DNA of 49,182 nucleotides from Mesorhizobium intechi (GTDB lineage: Bacteria; Pseudomonadota; Alphaproteobacteria; Rhizobiales; Rhizobiaceae). A program made the position numbers and the translations under genes. Numbering within the stretch: the first letter of the stretch is position 1; each line of letters begins with the position of its first letter. The notes beneath the pieces were generated by a model, which searched no databases, was not told the DNA's origin, and saw nothing but the letters and a program-made list of their open reading frames with translations. Of the stretch, positions 7,153 through 15,595 are shown in pieces. The stretch lies in NCBI RefSeq assembly GCF_002879535.1, contig NZ_PNOT02000156.1, forward strand, positions 1-49,182, written 5' to 3'.

Positions 7153-8062
7153 GCGCACCGCCAAGGATAGCGAAGGCGTTGCCGCCATTTGACCGGCGAC
7201 GGTGATCTTCCAGCCATGCCGCATGATTGGCGTACTGGTATAGGTATTTGTGCGAAACGTGGTGATGCTGGCCGACGACCATGCGGCGCAGGCGGCTGAA
7301 ATAGCTTTCCACCATGTTCGTATGCTTGCCGTGGCCGTCGCTGTAGCTTTCCGAGTGGTTGATGCGGGTCGAAGCGAAATCGGCCTCCAGCGAGTCCCAA
7401 TGGTTGGCTTCGTCCGCGAACAGCTTCGAACCGGCCAGCATGCGAGCGCGGGCGATATCGACGCCTTCGGCTTCACGGTTACGGACAAAGGTCAAAGTAC
7501 GGCCAGCGCGCTCGCGCAGGGCGATGACAACGCGGCGGCGGTCTGACTGGTTGGCCTTCACGCGACGGTCCTTGCGGTCCTCTACGCGGTTCTCGGGGCG
7601 CACCACGCCACCAAAATACGCGCCATCAATCTCGACTTCGCCTTCAAGCATTTCATTCTTGGTTTCAGCCGACAGGGCTTCGCGCAGCTTGTGCGACAGC
7701 ACGAAGGCGGTCTTGTACTGCACATCCAGATCGCGGGAGAACTGGACCGACGACATGCCCTTGGAGCCGTTGACGAACAGGCAGATCGCAGCGAGCAGAT
7801 CGACAAACGACAGCTTGCGCGAAGCGAAGATCGTACCGGACGTGACGGAGAACTGCGCACCGCAAGCGGCGCACTTGAACTTGCGGCGGGTCGGAATGTC
7901 GTAGCGATCCAGGCACCCGCATTTCGGGCAAACAGGCTCGCCTTGCGTCGAAGCCCAGCGAAGGCGCTTGAACGTGTCGTAAGCCTTTTCCTCGCCACCC
8001 TTGTAGATGTCCTTCAGGGAGAGGGTGCGGCTTTCGGCGCAAAGGAGGAAATGTTGTGCCAT
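7106..8062 (-). CDS. IS1595-family (ISXO2-like) transposase
   Basis: This is a 318-residue transposase. An N-terminal zinc ribbon is formed by Cys45/Cys48 (CPKCG) and Cys64/Cys67 (CAACG), and presumably binds the terminal repeats. The catalytic RNase H-like domain shows Asp146 in EIDGAYFGG, Asp217 in FADEANHWDSL, and Asn249/Glu252 in HTNMVESYFSRLRR, the order expected for the family. Length and motifs are intact, so the element may still be active. It is transcribed against all other genes of the transposon. The start at 8062 lies 105 bases from the divergent DUF6471 start, with palindromic sequences between. Confidence 0.93.
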   Translation of the reverse strand: MAQHFLLCAESRTLSLKDIYKGGEEKAYDTFKRLRWASTQGEPVCPKCGCLDRYDIPTRRKFKCAACGAQFSVTSGTIFASRKLSFVDLLAAICLFVNGSKGMSSVQFSRDLDVQYKTAFVLSHKLREALSAETKNEMLEGEVEIDGAYFGGVVRPENRVEDRKDRRVKANQSDRRRVVIALRERAGRTLTFVRNREAEGVDIARARMLAGSKLFADEANHWDSLEADFASTRINHSESYSDGHGKHTNMVESYFSRLRRMVVGQHHHVSHKYLYQYANHAAWLEDHRRRSNGGNAFAILGGALNHPVSRVWAGYWQR

Positions 8063-8075
8063 GACGTACTGTTTC

Positions 8076-8169
8076 CGTTACCTATGTAACGAATGTAGTA
8101 CGTTGACGTATCCCATACAAGGGCATACGTATCGATATCGATGCATTTTTCTGCAAAGGCGATACGTAT
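8076..8169. promoter_or_regulatory. Divergent control region with repeated palindromes
   Basis: Between the transposase and DUF6471 genes lie CGTTAC-CTAT-GTAACG (8076-8091, 6-bp perfect arms), a palindrome ATCGATATCGAT (8131-8142), and two copies of ATACGTAT (8125-8132 and 8162-8169). The second copy overlaps the DUF6471 start codon. A TTGACG at 8103-8108 could be a -35 element 17 bases before TACGTA. Such symmetry suggests a self-regulating DNA-binding protein. Which protein binds is unknown. Confidence 0.45.
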
Positions 8170-8395
8170 GGCGGATAAGACGGACTATGAAGCCCTAGCG
8201 GCTAACCTCCTGAAAGCCGAATTGAAGCGCAAGGGCGTCACCTACTCGCAGCTCGTTGAAAAGCTCAATGCGATGGGCGTTGACGAGAAAGAGGTAAACG
8301 TGCGGAATAAGCTCTCTAGGGGCAAATTCACGGCGGCTTTTTTACTTCAATGCATGACGGCGGTGGGCACGACTACATTACGTTTGGATGGATAG
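8168..8395 (+). CDS. DUF6471-domain protein, transposon passenger
   Basis: This is a 75-residue protein. The ATG at 8168 is preferred over 8141, because the family pattern begins at YEALAANLLKAELKRKGVTY and continues SQLVEKLNAMGVDEKEVNVRNKLSRGKFTAAFLLQCMTAVG, which covers nearly the whole DUF6471 domain. The layout (helix, 'GVTY..L...L', 'N...RG.F...F...C') resembles a small lambda-repressor-like HTH, so a DNA-binding role is possible, and the palindromes in front of the gene would fit autoregulation. Its 3' end overlaps the next gene by 46 bases. Biological role not established. Confidence 0.75.
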   Translation: MADKTDYEALAANLLKAELKRKGVTYSQLVEKLNAMGVDEKEVNVRNKLSRGKFTAAFLLQCMTAVGTTTLRLDG

Positions 8396-9234
8396 CCACG
8401 ATCATCGGCCTATTGCTTTTTGCGGCGCTTGGGCAGTCATACAGCACCAGCAAACATCAAAGTTCCTACTACGCACAGCGATGTGCCCAACAATATCCAG
8501 ACAGCCCCTTTGCGGCCGCCAGCGTCCATTCCTCTGCCGGCAAACCAGAAGCCAAGCCATCCGACGACGGCCAGAAATCCCAGCCTGATTGGTGTGATCT
8601 CGCAGCCCAGCAAAGTGTCGCTGAAGACACCACAGGAATGCATTGGGCTTCGTGGGCTGGCGTCGTGTTCACCGTCATCGGTATCTTCTTCATTTGGCGG
8701 ACCCTCAACGCCAATACCGAAGCCGTCCAAGAGGCTCACGCTGCTAACCGGATTGCCAGCGAAACCGCCGAACGCCAGTTGCGCGCCTATATCTCGCCTT
8801 TCAATTTCGACTCTGTGATTACCGATAAGCCCGAGCCGGATATCCGCGTCAAAGTCACCTTCAGAAATGCTGGACAGACCCCGGCGCAAAACGTCCGCGT
8901 CAATATGGAATGGGAATTGGGTCTTCTGCCGTTCGAAGAGGGAAAGCACTTCCCGTCCATCGTCACTGTCGATGGACGCGGGTCCGTTGGCCCCGGCATG
9001 GATTTCTTTGCAGCAGTCCGGCCCAACGATCCAGCCAAACCAGCTAGGATAAAACTTACTCGGGAAGTGCTCTCCGATTTGGTCGACGGCAAACTTAAGT
9101 TTTGGATCTTTGGCGTAATTGAGTACCAAGACATTTTCCATCGCGAACAACGGACCCGTTTTCGCTACGTAATGCACATCTCTCACGAGAACGTGGGCTT
9201 CAGCCCCTGCGAAGCTGGCAACGAGATAAGCTAG
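8350..9234 (+). CDS. Two-helix membrane protein with cytoplasmic beta-domain, transposon passenger
   Basis: This is a 294-residue protein. A first membrane helix lies at about residues 13-30 (WIATIIGLLLFAALG) and a second at about 97-117 (WASWAGVVFTVIGIFFIWRTL), separated by a polar loop with two cysteines. After a short helical linker comes a beta-rich domain with RAYISPFNFDS and IRVKVTFRNAGQTPAQNVRVNMEW (about 145-190). That pattern recurs in many uncharacterised membrane proteins of genomic islands. The start overlaps the DUF6471 gene by 46 bases and no better start is visible. The stop lies 52 bases from the right terminal repeat. Function unknown. Confidence 0.7.
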   Translation: MHDGGGHDYITFGWIATIIGLLLFAALGQSYSTSKHQSSYYAQRCAQQYPDSPFAAASVHSSAGKPEAKPSDDGQKSQPDWCDLAAQQSVAEDTTGMHWASWAGVVFTVIGIFFIWRTLNANTEAVQEAHAANRIASETAERQLRAYISPFNFDSVITDKPEPDIRVKVTFRNAGQTPAQNVRVNMEWELGLLPFEEGKHFPSIVTVDGRGSVGPGMDFFAAVRPNDPAKPARIKLTREVLSDLVDGKLKFWIFGVIEYQDIFHREQRTRFRYVMHISHENVGFSPCEAGNEIS

Positions 9235-9286
9235 CGAAGACAAAGCCGCCCGCGCGCTCACCGCGCCGCCCCAAGATTTCCGGGTT

Positions 9287-9311
9287 TTGGTGCGTTTGCT
9301 AGATAAGACCG
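9287..9311 (-). repeat. Right terminal inverted repeat of the transposon
   Basis: This is the reverse complement of the left end with one mismatch. It supplies the new stop codon (CTA at 9299-9301, read TAG on the minus strand) of the interrupted Asr-like gene. Confidence 0.9.
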
Positions 9312-9595
9312 CGCTTGTGCGCGTGCTTCCTGGCGACGTGCTTGTGGCGGTGCTTCCTCGTATGCCGATGGTGCTTCTTGGCGTGCCTGACACGCTTCTT
9401 GAGGTGCTTGTGAGCGGCAGCCTCAGCCGGCTTGGTCGTGGCGGCGGGAGCCGTGGTCGACGCGGCGGGAGCCGGAGCCGTCGTCGGCGCAGCGGCGGTG
9501 GTGGCGGCCGCGTTGGCCGTGCTGGCGCCAACAACCGGCATGGCCAGACCGAGTGCGATAGCGAGACCGAGGGCGGAGAGGAGGGGCTTGTTCAT
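9299..9595 (-). CDS. Asr-like basic secreted protein, C-terminus replaced by transposon end
   Basis: This is a 98-residue protein. A signal peptide (MNKPLLSALGLAIALGLAMP..., likely cleaved after ANA near residue 29) is followed by an Ala/Thr/Pro-rich stretch and then a His/Lys/Arg-rich tail (KKRVRHAKKHHRHTRKH). The composition is like acid-shock (Asr) proteins of the periplasm. The original gene continued THRKHAHAKAA and stop, now at 5435-5471. Transposon insertion replaced these eleven residues with GLI and a stop inside the terminal repeat, and removed the native terminator. The product may still fold and be exported. It lies 26 bases downstream of the secreted protein gene at 9622-9933, probably in one operon. 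Confidence 0.75.
   Translation of the reverse strand: MNKPLLSALGLAIALGLAMPVVGASTANAAATTAAAPTTAPAPAASTTAPAATTKPAEAAAHKHLKKRVRHAKKHHRHTRKHRHKHVARKHAHKRGLI
9312..9319. repeat. Right target-site duplication
   Basis: CGCTTGTG follows the right terminal repeat and is identical to 5472-5479. It lies inside the Asr-like coding sequence. Confidence 0.9.
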
Positions 9596-9621
9596 GATAG
9601 GCTTTCCTTTGACGGTTGCTG

Positions 9622-9933
9622 TCACTGGTCGAGGTCGACCGGCGTCACTCCAAGAAGTTTCAGGGCGTTGGCGTAGGTCCGGATGCCTTGCGCCTCCTTG
9701 CGCTCGGCACAAAACCGGTTGGCCTTGCCCCGCAGGGCCGTTGCCGTGGCGATCTGGCTCGCGCTGGCACCGGGTTCGGCTTTGGTGCGGATGGCTCCGT
9801 CGAGTTGAGAACCGAGCCGGCTGCAATATTCGCTCCGGGTAACCGCCGCTTCCGCACCCGATTGCGCGACCGCAAGCATGGCGAGCGAAATGCCTGCGAG
9901 GGCACCCATCCATCCGGTCGAACGTCGTTGCAT
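9622..9933 (-). CDS. Small secreted protein of unknown function
   Basis: This is a 103-residue protein from the ATG at 9933 (MQRRSTGWMGALAGISLAMLAVAQSGAEA...), chosen because an AAAGGGA lies about 11 bases upstream. The ATG at 9945 leaves no room for a ribosome-binding site. The signal peptide probably ends after AEA near residue 29. The mature part has two cysteines (SEYCSRLG and NRFCAER), which may form a disulfide in the periplasm. It is followed after 26 bases by the interrupted Asr-like gene on the same strand. I do not recognise the family. Confidence 0.65.
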   Translation of the reverse strand: MQRRSTGWMGALAGISLAMLAVAQSGAEAAVTRSEYCSRLGSQLDGAIRTKAEPGASASQIATATALRGKANRFCAERKEAQGIRTYANALKLLGVTPVDLDQ

Positions 9934-10161
9934 TGTCGGGACCATCCCTTTGCGTTGCCTGGCGACCGCCGTCCGGTCGCTACGAGGGTGGTTATCGCAG
10001 ACGATGTTTTCTTCAGTTTTTCCCGGATGTTGAATCTTGTTTCTGAAGTGTGTCTGGGGGGAGATCGTCCGAATGCGGCGCTTGAGCCTCTTCCTTTGCC
10101 GCCATCCTTCGCGTAAGGCGCCGGGCAAATCCATTCAGCGCAGGCATGGTCCGGAAATCGC

Positions 10162-11784
<1,623 letters not shown>

Positions 11785-11844
11785 CCTGCAACGGGCCTTG
11801 CGAGACGCGCGCACCGACATTGGTCTCTCGTCATCGCATTGCGC

Positions 11845-12282
11845 TCAGCCGAGCTCCTGGGCGAGCCCGATGAGAAGGTCTCCGGGTCCGCGAATGTAGC
11901 AGAGCCGGTAGACGTCCTTGTACTTGACGACCTCGCCCGCGAGCCGAGCGCCGCGCTTGCGCAGCCTTTCAAGCGTATCGTCGATGTCGTCCACGGTGAA
12001 CATGACGCGCAGGTAGCCCAGAGCGTTGACCGGGGCGCTGCGGTGATCCGCGACGACCGGCGGCGTGAGGAAACGGGAAAGTTCAAGCCGGCTATGGCCG
12101 TCCGGCGTGCGCATCATGGCGATTTCGACGTGCTGATCGCCCAGTCCGGTGACACGTCCGGCCCATTCGCCTTCGATGGTGGCCCGCCCTTCCAGTTCGA
12201 GGCCGAGCTCGCGAAAGAAATCGATCGTCTCTTCGAGGTCATCGACGACGATTCCGACATTGTCCATCCGTTTGAGTGCCAT
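11845..12282 (-). CDS. VOC-family (glyoxalase/dioxygenase fold) protein
   Basis: This is a 145-residue protein with the paired beta-alpha-beta-beta-beta modules of the vicinal oxygen chelate fold. It starts MALKRMDNVGIVVDDLEETIDFFRELGLELEG, has the central strand QHVEIAMMRTPDGHSRLELSRF, and later LRVMFTVDDIDDTLERLRKRGA and YIRGPGDLLIGLAQELG. Candidate metal ligands are His51-type and Glu residues at strand ends, but which ones bind cannot be fixed by eye. The family includes glyoxalase I, extradiol dioxygenases and antibiotic-binding proteins. It is transcribed alone, toward the end of the ABC-F gene. Confidence 0.85.
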   Translation of the reverse strand: MALKRMDNVGIVVDDLEETIDFFRELGLELEGRATIEGEWAGRVTGLGDQHVEIAMMRTPDGHSRLELSRFLTPPVVADHRSAPVNALGYLRVMFTVDDIDDTLERLRKRGARLAGEVVKYKDVYRLCYIRGPGDLLIGLAQELG

Positions 12283-12333
12283 GTGTCCAACCTCGTGCCG
12301 GGATCAAAAGCCTGTCGGTCTTCGGCCAGGGAA

Positions 12334-12361
12334 AAGGCGGCTGTCGGGCCGACGCCGCCTT
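12334..12361 (-). terminator. Intrinsic terminator of the secreted protein gene at 12407
   Basis: AAGGCGGC (12334-12341) pairs with GCCGCCTT (12354-12361), extended by an inner GTCG/CGAC pairing. On the minus strand the stem is followed by TTTT, so it ends transcripts coming from the gene at 12407-12847. Confidence 0.7.
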
Positions 12362-12406
12362 CTGGACTTTTCCGTCCGATCTCTTCGTGCCGAAGGAATG
12401 GGTCCC

Positions 12407-12847
12407 TTACCTCAGCGATATGGCCATGCCGCTGAGATCGGCGTTGACCTGCAGCCCGACCTGCTTGCCGGTGAGTTCGAGCTGGGCACCCCTGTCATTG
12501 GTCATGACGATCACCTGGGCGCCTTTGCCGAGCGTGCCGCCGCCGCCCGCCGCACCGTAGACCCCCGTCACATCGCGGACGCGCCTGATGTGGCGAACGG
12601 TGCCTCGGAAATAGGTCTTTGAAACGCCGAAGGCGAGGCCGCCCGAGACACCGCCGATCGAGATGGGATAGGTTTTGCCGTGGAAGGTGAAGGTGCCTTC
12701 GCCGCCGGAGCCGCCGACGAAGAAGGCCGCCTTGTAGACGGCAAAGCGGATCGTGCCGCTGTCGGCATGCGCGGCGCTGGCAAAGCCGATGCCGGCGGTG
12801 GCGATGGCGGCAACCGCGATTCTGCGAAATCCGGACGAAATATTCAT
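12407..12847 (-). CDS. Secreted beta-rich protein of unknown function
   Basis: This is a 146-residue protein with a signal peptide (MNISSGFRRIAVAAIATAGIGFASAAHA, cleavage near residue 28). The mature part is glycine-rich and strand-like: GEGTFTFHGKTYPISIGGVSGGLAFGVSKTYFRGTV, then VYGAAGGGGTLGKGAQVIVMTNDRGAQLELTGKQVGL. The order of glycine and hydrophobic positions resembles EipA/DUF1134 envelope proteins of alphaproteobacteria, but the match is by eye and weak. A hairpin terminator lies downstream at 12334-12361. Location is periplasmic by inference. Confidence 0.7.
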   Translation of the reverse strand: MNISSGFRRIAVAAIATAGIGFASAAHADSGTIRFAVYKAAFFVGGSGGEGTFTFHGKTYPISIGGVSGGLAFGVSKTYFRGTVRHIRRVRDVTGVYGAAGGGGTLGKGAQVIVMTNDRGAQLELTGKQVGLQVNADLSGMAISLR

Positions 12848-13083
12848 GATGAGCTCCTCAAAGTCGCCGCTTGCCCAACGGACCGGGCGCGCCAGCGCTG
12901 TGTTAAAGTTACAACGGAACAGTCTCGCCCGTCATTTGGTTCCAGGCACGCTGCCTGAATGTGGCCGCGGGAAGATCGACATGAAGCGAGGCCTATGGCA
13001 AGCGCTCCGGCGAGACATCGCGTACACGTGATTGGCGCCGACGGGTGCCTGCGAGGTCTGTGGAAAGCGAGAAGGGCTTCGGG

Positions 13084-13446
13084 ATGAGACTTGCGATGCG
13101 AATTGCGGTGTCCTTCGCACTGGCCGCGACAGTGGCCGGATGCGCGACCTCCCCGGTCGACTATGGCGCGTCGCTTTCGCCGCAGGATCCGAAATGGGCG
13201 TCGCCGGAATGCCGGCAGGCACTGGCGGCGGCTTCGGATTACGCGGCGCGCGAAAAACAGCATCCGGGCTGGGAATTCGCGGCCCTTGGCCCGTACGGCT
13301 TGGGCATCATCGCGGCCACCAAGGAGGCCGAGCGGAAGCAGCGAAAGCTTCACGCCCGCGACGTGCACCTGCAATGCTCGAGCCTGCCTTTGCCGAAGGA
13401 GTTGCAGGGCGATCTAGGCCCGGGCGCAAAGGCGAAATATCCGTAG
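13084..13446 (+). CDS. Small predicted lipoprotein
   Basis: This is a 120-residue protein from the ATG at 13084. A longer frame from 13045 would push the signal sequence inward. MRLAMRIAVSFALAATVAGCATSP is a lipoprotein signal with the lipobox VAGC, and Cys20 is the likely lipidated residue. The mature part holds two more cysteines (SPECRQAL, LQCSSLP) and the segment HPGWEFAALGPYGLGIIAATKEAERKQRK. A GAGAAGGG lies before the start. Function unknown. The probable location is the inner face of the outer membrane. Confidence 0.7.
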   Translation: MRLAMRIAVSFALAATVAGCATSPVDYGASLSPQDPKWASPECRQALAAASDYAAREKQHPGWEFAALGPYGLGIIAATKEAERKQRKLHARDVHLQCSSLPLPKELQGDLGPGAKAKYP

Positions 13447-13555
13447 CCGTCGTGAGCCCTCGAAGCGCTGGACTCGAGCTTTATGTCACCAGCCTTTGGA
13501 ACGTAAATCCATTCGCCAAGTTCTTAGCGTCAGGACAAGTGCAGGGACATGATAC

Positions 13556-13726
13556 ATGCTGACCACCGTTCGGGCCACGATTGGCCAAGCCCGCTTCATC
13601 GCCGCCAAAAGCGGACCCGAAGCGCAGGACCCCCGGCAGACGCCGATTTCGAAGGAACTGGAGACCTTGGCCGCGATCCGCCTGGCTGACATGGCCGGCC
13701 TCGGAGCCTGGTCCCAGGACCGCTGA
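13556..13726 (+). CDS. Possible 56-residue protein
   Basis: The frame starts at the ATG at 13556, about 9 bases after AGGGA, and encodes MLTTVRATIGQARFIAAKSG... ending ADMAGLGAWSQDR. Codon use is GC-rich at third positions, like the neighbouring genes. The frame lies in the otherwise empty 366-base stretch between the lipoprotein gene and the GST gene. There is no recognised family and it could be a chance frame. The rest of this stretch shows nothing else convincing. Confidence 0.4.
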   Translation: MLTTVRATIGQARFIAAKSGPEAQDPRQTPISKELETLAAIRLADMAGLGAWSQDR

Positions 13727-13802
13727 TTGGTTTTGCCAGGCAGCGCGCGGTCCTGGCAAACTCGGTGGCAAGCCGACTTCAAACCCGATGTCGGCCCCGG
13801 CC

Positions 13803-14444
13803 TCATGATGGCGCGTTGACCGCAAATTGCGCGGCAAAAGCCCTGATATAAGCCGGCCGAGCTTCGCCGCGCGCCACATAGGCGGCCAGGTTCTGATATT
13901 CGTCCAGAATGCCCGACATCCGCAGTCGCAGCAGCACCGACACCATCAGCAGATCGCCCGCGCTGAACGCACCATCGAGCCACTCCGCGGCGCCCAGATA
14001 AGCCGAGAGCTGGTCCAGCCGCGCGCGAACACGATCCTTGACCAATGGCAGGCGCTCCTCGCTCCACGGCTTGTCAGCTTCGAATATTCTTGCAGTCGTC
14101 AAATCGAGAATCGGCGGCTCCACGGTGTTGAGGGCGGCAAACATCCAGGTGATCGCACGGGCGCGGGCATCGTGATCCCCGGGCAGCAGGCCGGCATGCC
14201 GCTCGGCAAGATGAAGAACGATCGAGCCGGTCTCGAACAGGCACAGAGAACCTTCCTCATAGGTGGGGATCTGGCCGAACGGATGGATGGCCAGATGGTC
14301 AGGCGCCTTCATCCCGGCGAAGGAAACGAGACGAACCTCATAGGGTTGCCCCACTTCTTCGAGCGCCCAGCGAACGCGCGTATCGCGCGCCAGTCCCTTG
14401 CCGCCGTCGGGCGATCGTTCGAAGGCGGTGATGGTGGGGATCAT
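13803..14444 (-). CDS. Glutathione S-transferase family protein
   Basis: This is a 213-residue protein from the ATG at 14444 (MIPTITAFERSPDGGKGLARDTRVRWALEEVGQPYEVR). The longer frame from 14516 has an unlikely N-terminus. The thioredoxin-like domain contains HPFGQIPTYEEGSLCLFETGSIVLHLAERH, the glutathione-binding Pro and Glu-Thr-Gly-Ser turn. The helical C-terminal domain ends LAAYVARGEARPAYIRAFAAQ. In several GST classes the catalytic residue is the Ser/Tyr/Cys near residue 11-15. Here the Ser-Pro-Asp at residues 11-13 is a candidate. Transcribed singly. It is the second of three GST-type genes in the window. Confidence 0.87.
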   Translation of the reverse strand: MIPTITAFERSPDGGKGLARDTRVRWALEEVGQPYEVRLVSFAGMKAPDHLAIHPFGQIPTYEEGSLCLFETGSIVLHLAERHAGLLPGDHDARARAITWMFAALNTVEPPILDLTTARIFEADKPWSEERLPLVKDRVRARLDQLSAYLGAAEWLDGAFSAGDLLMVSVLLRLRMSGILDEYQNLAAYVARGEARPAYIRAFAAQFAVNAPS

Positions 14445-14578
14445 GGGAGGCTCCGGGTGGTTGCTTCGGTTGTTGGTTGCACCCAAAGGACGAACGGCCG
14501 GGGCGATTCCCGACAACCGCCTGGTTTTTCCGGACCGCGGGATTTGACGGTTCGGACGGTTTGAATGCGTCCCCGGTC

Positions 14579-15295
14579 CTAGCGCAGCAGGCCTTCCGCC
14601 TCGAATGTGTCCCAGCCCTCCAGCTCCGGCGGTGGGGTGTCATCCTTTGCCGAAGTCCTGCCGCCGGGCGCCTTTCGCTCTCGTTTTCCGGCGCGCGTCA
14701 GGGCGGCCTTGCCGGCACCGCGCCGTCTGTTTTCTGACCTTTCCTGCGCATCTTCCTCCCGCCAGGCGCTCGCCAGGTCGCGATCGAGAACATCCTCGAT
14801 GTGGCGTGGATCGAAGACATGGAAGGTCACGGCCTTGGATCGCCCGCGCATCTTTACGGTGCGCGTGCCGATGCTCTTCAGGCGGCCGTCCTTCAGCCAT
14901 TTGTGGCGCTCGCGGGCGGAGATGGTGAGAATATCCTCTGCCTCGCGCGGAAGCACGGCCAGGGCTTCGATCCCCTCCAGCGTCCTCGAGATGGTTGCCG
15001 AGGCCGCCTGGAAGGCATCCGCGTCGGTTTTCAACATGCGCAAGACGATGCGGCCCGTCTCGGCCTTGGCAAATTTCCTTACGGCCCACGGCAGACGGGC
15101 TCGAATTTCGCGTTCGATCCCCTTCAGGCGCAGGGCGGAGCCAAGCGTTGCCGATGGCGGCAGCGGCCATTCGGCAACTACCGACGCTTTAGCGGTGCTC
15201 GCGCCTCGCACGGATGTGCGATCAGGCGCGCCGGCAATCGCCGCGACGATGCCACTCAGGACCTTTCGCAGGGAATCGCGCTTCTTGTCTGCCAT
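14579..15295 (-). CDS. Hypothetical protein with possible DNA-binding segment
   Basis: This is a 238-residue basic protein. The middle (about residues 120-170) reads ILTISARERHKWLKDGRLKSIGTRTVKMRGRSKAVTFHVFDPRHIEDVL. This has the look of a winged or MerR-like helix-turn-helix: a helix, a short 'G.L.S.G' turn and a basic beta-wing. The C-terminal 60 residues are charged and low in complexity (QERSENRRRGAGKAALTRAGKRERKA). No family is recognised. It stands between the GST gene and a relic at 15364, transcribed with the minus-strand genes around it. Confidence 0.6.
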   Translation of the reverse strand: MADKKRDSLRKVLSGIVAAIAGAPDRTSVRGASTAKASVVAEWPLPPSATLGSALRLKGIEREIRARLPWAVRKFAKAETGRIVLRMLKTDADAFQAASATISRTLEGIEALAVLPREAEDILTISARERHKWLKDGRLKSIGTRTVKMRGRSKAVTFHVFDPRHIEDVLDRDLASAWREEDAQERSENRRRGAGKAALTRAGKRERKAPGGRTSAKDDTPPPELEGWDTFEAEGLLR

Positions 15296-15363
15296 GTTTC
15301 ATGTTCGCTCATCGGGGGCCTTCGCGGAACGGCGGTTCGCACAGCAGACAACCGAAATCAGGC

Positions 15364-15534
15364 TCAAACAGTTCCTTTTAGCACGCGCAGGCAACCATTC
15401 GAGTCGCCAAACCACCGCGACGCCGCCTGAGCAGGGCCCTCGAGTTCAGGCTCGCCATCTGCGGCCCAGGCGACGAAGCCATCGGGGCGCATGGGCACGG
15501 CGCTGAGGCCGGCCGCTCCCATAGACATCGGGTC
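15364..15534 (-). pseudogene. Relic of the C-terminus of an FAD-dependent monooxygenase
   Basis: On the minus strand the frame reads GAAGLSAVPMRPDGFVAWAADG followed by ASRWFGD and a stop at 15364-15366. 'RPDGFVAW' followed some twenty residues later by 'WFG' is the usual C-terminal end of PheA/TfdB-type aromatic hydroxylases. There is no start codon, no FAD domain and no room for one, since the esterase gene ends at 15596. The 300-base gap 15296-15595 holds nothing else. It may be a deletion remnant, and the match is by eye only. Confidence 0.5.
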
Positions 15535-15595
15535 GAAAATTGACTGCCTGGAAGCAGCGCCAAGTTGCCGACCATTCGCCGTGCGGTTGGGACGG

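Larger units (their letters stand above)
5480..9311. mobile_element. IS1595-type transposon with passenger genes, 3832 bp
   Basis: The ends are 25-bp terminal inverted repeats (5480-5504 and 9287-9311, 24 of 25 identical, starting CGGTCTTAT). A perfect 8-bp duplication CGCTTGTG flanks the element (5472-5479 and 9312-9319). The 8-bp duplication and the ISXO2-like transposase at 7106-8062 are characteristic of the IS1595 family. Inside are an unknown gene, a Panacea-type antitoxin and probable toxin, the transposase on the opposite strand, a DUF6471 gene and a membrane protein gene. Parts (about 5950-7100) are visibly more AT-rich than the host DNA. The intact ends and duplication suggest a fairly recent single insertion. 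Confidence 0.93.

Noticed and set aside
8141..8167. Upstream ATG for the DUF6471 gene
   Set aside because: The family pattern starts after 8168 and the extra nine residues fall in the palindromic control region.
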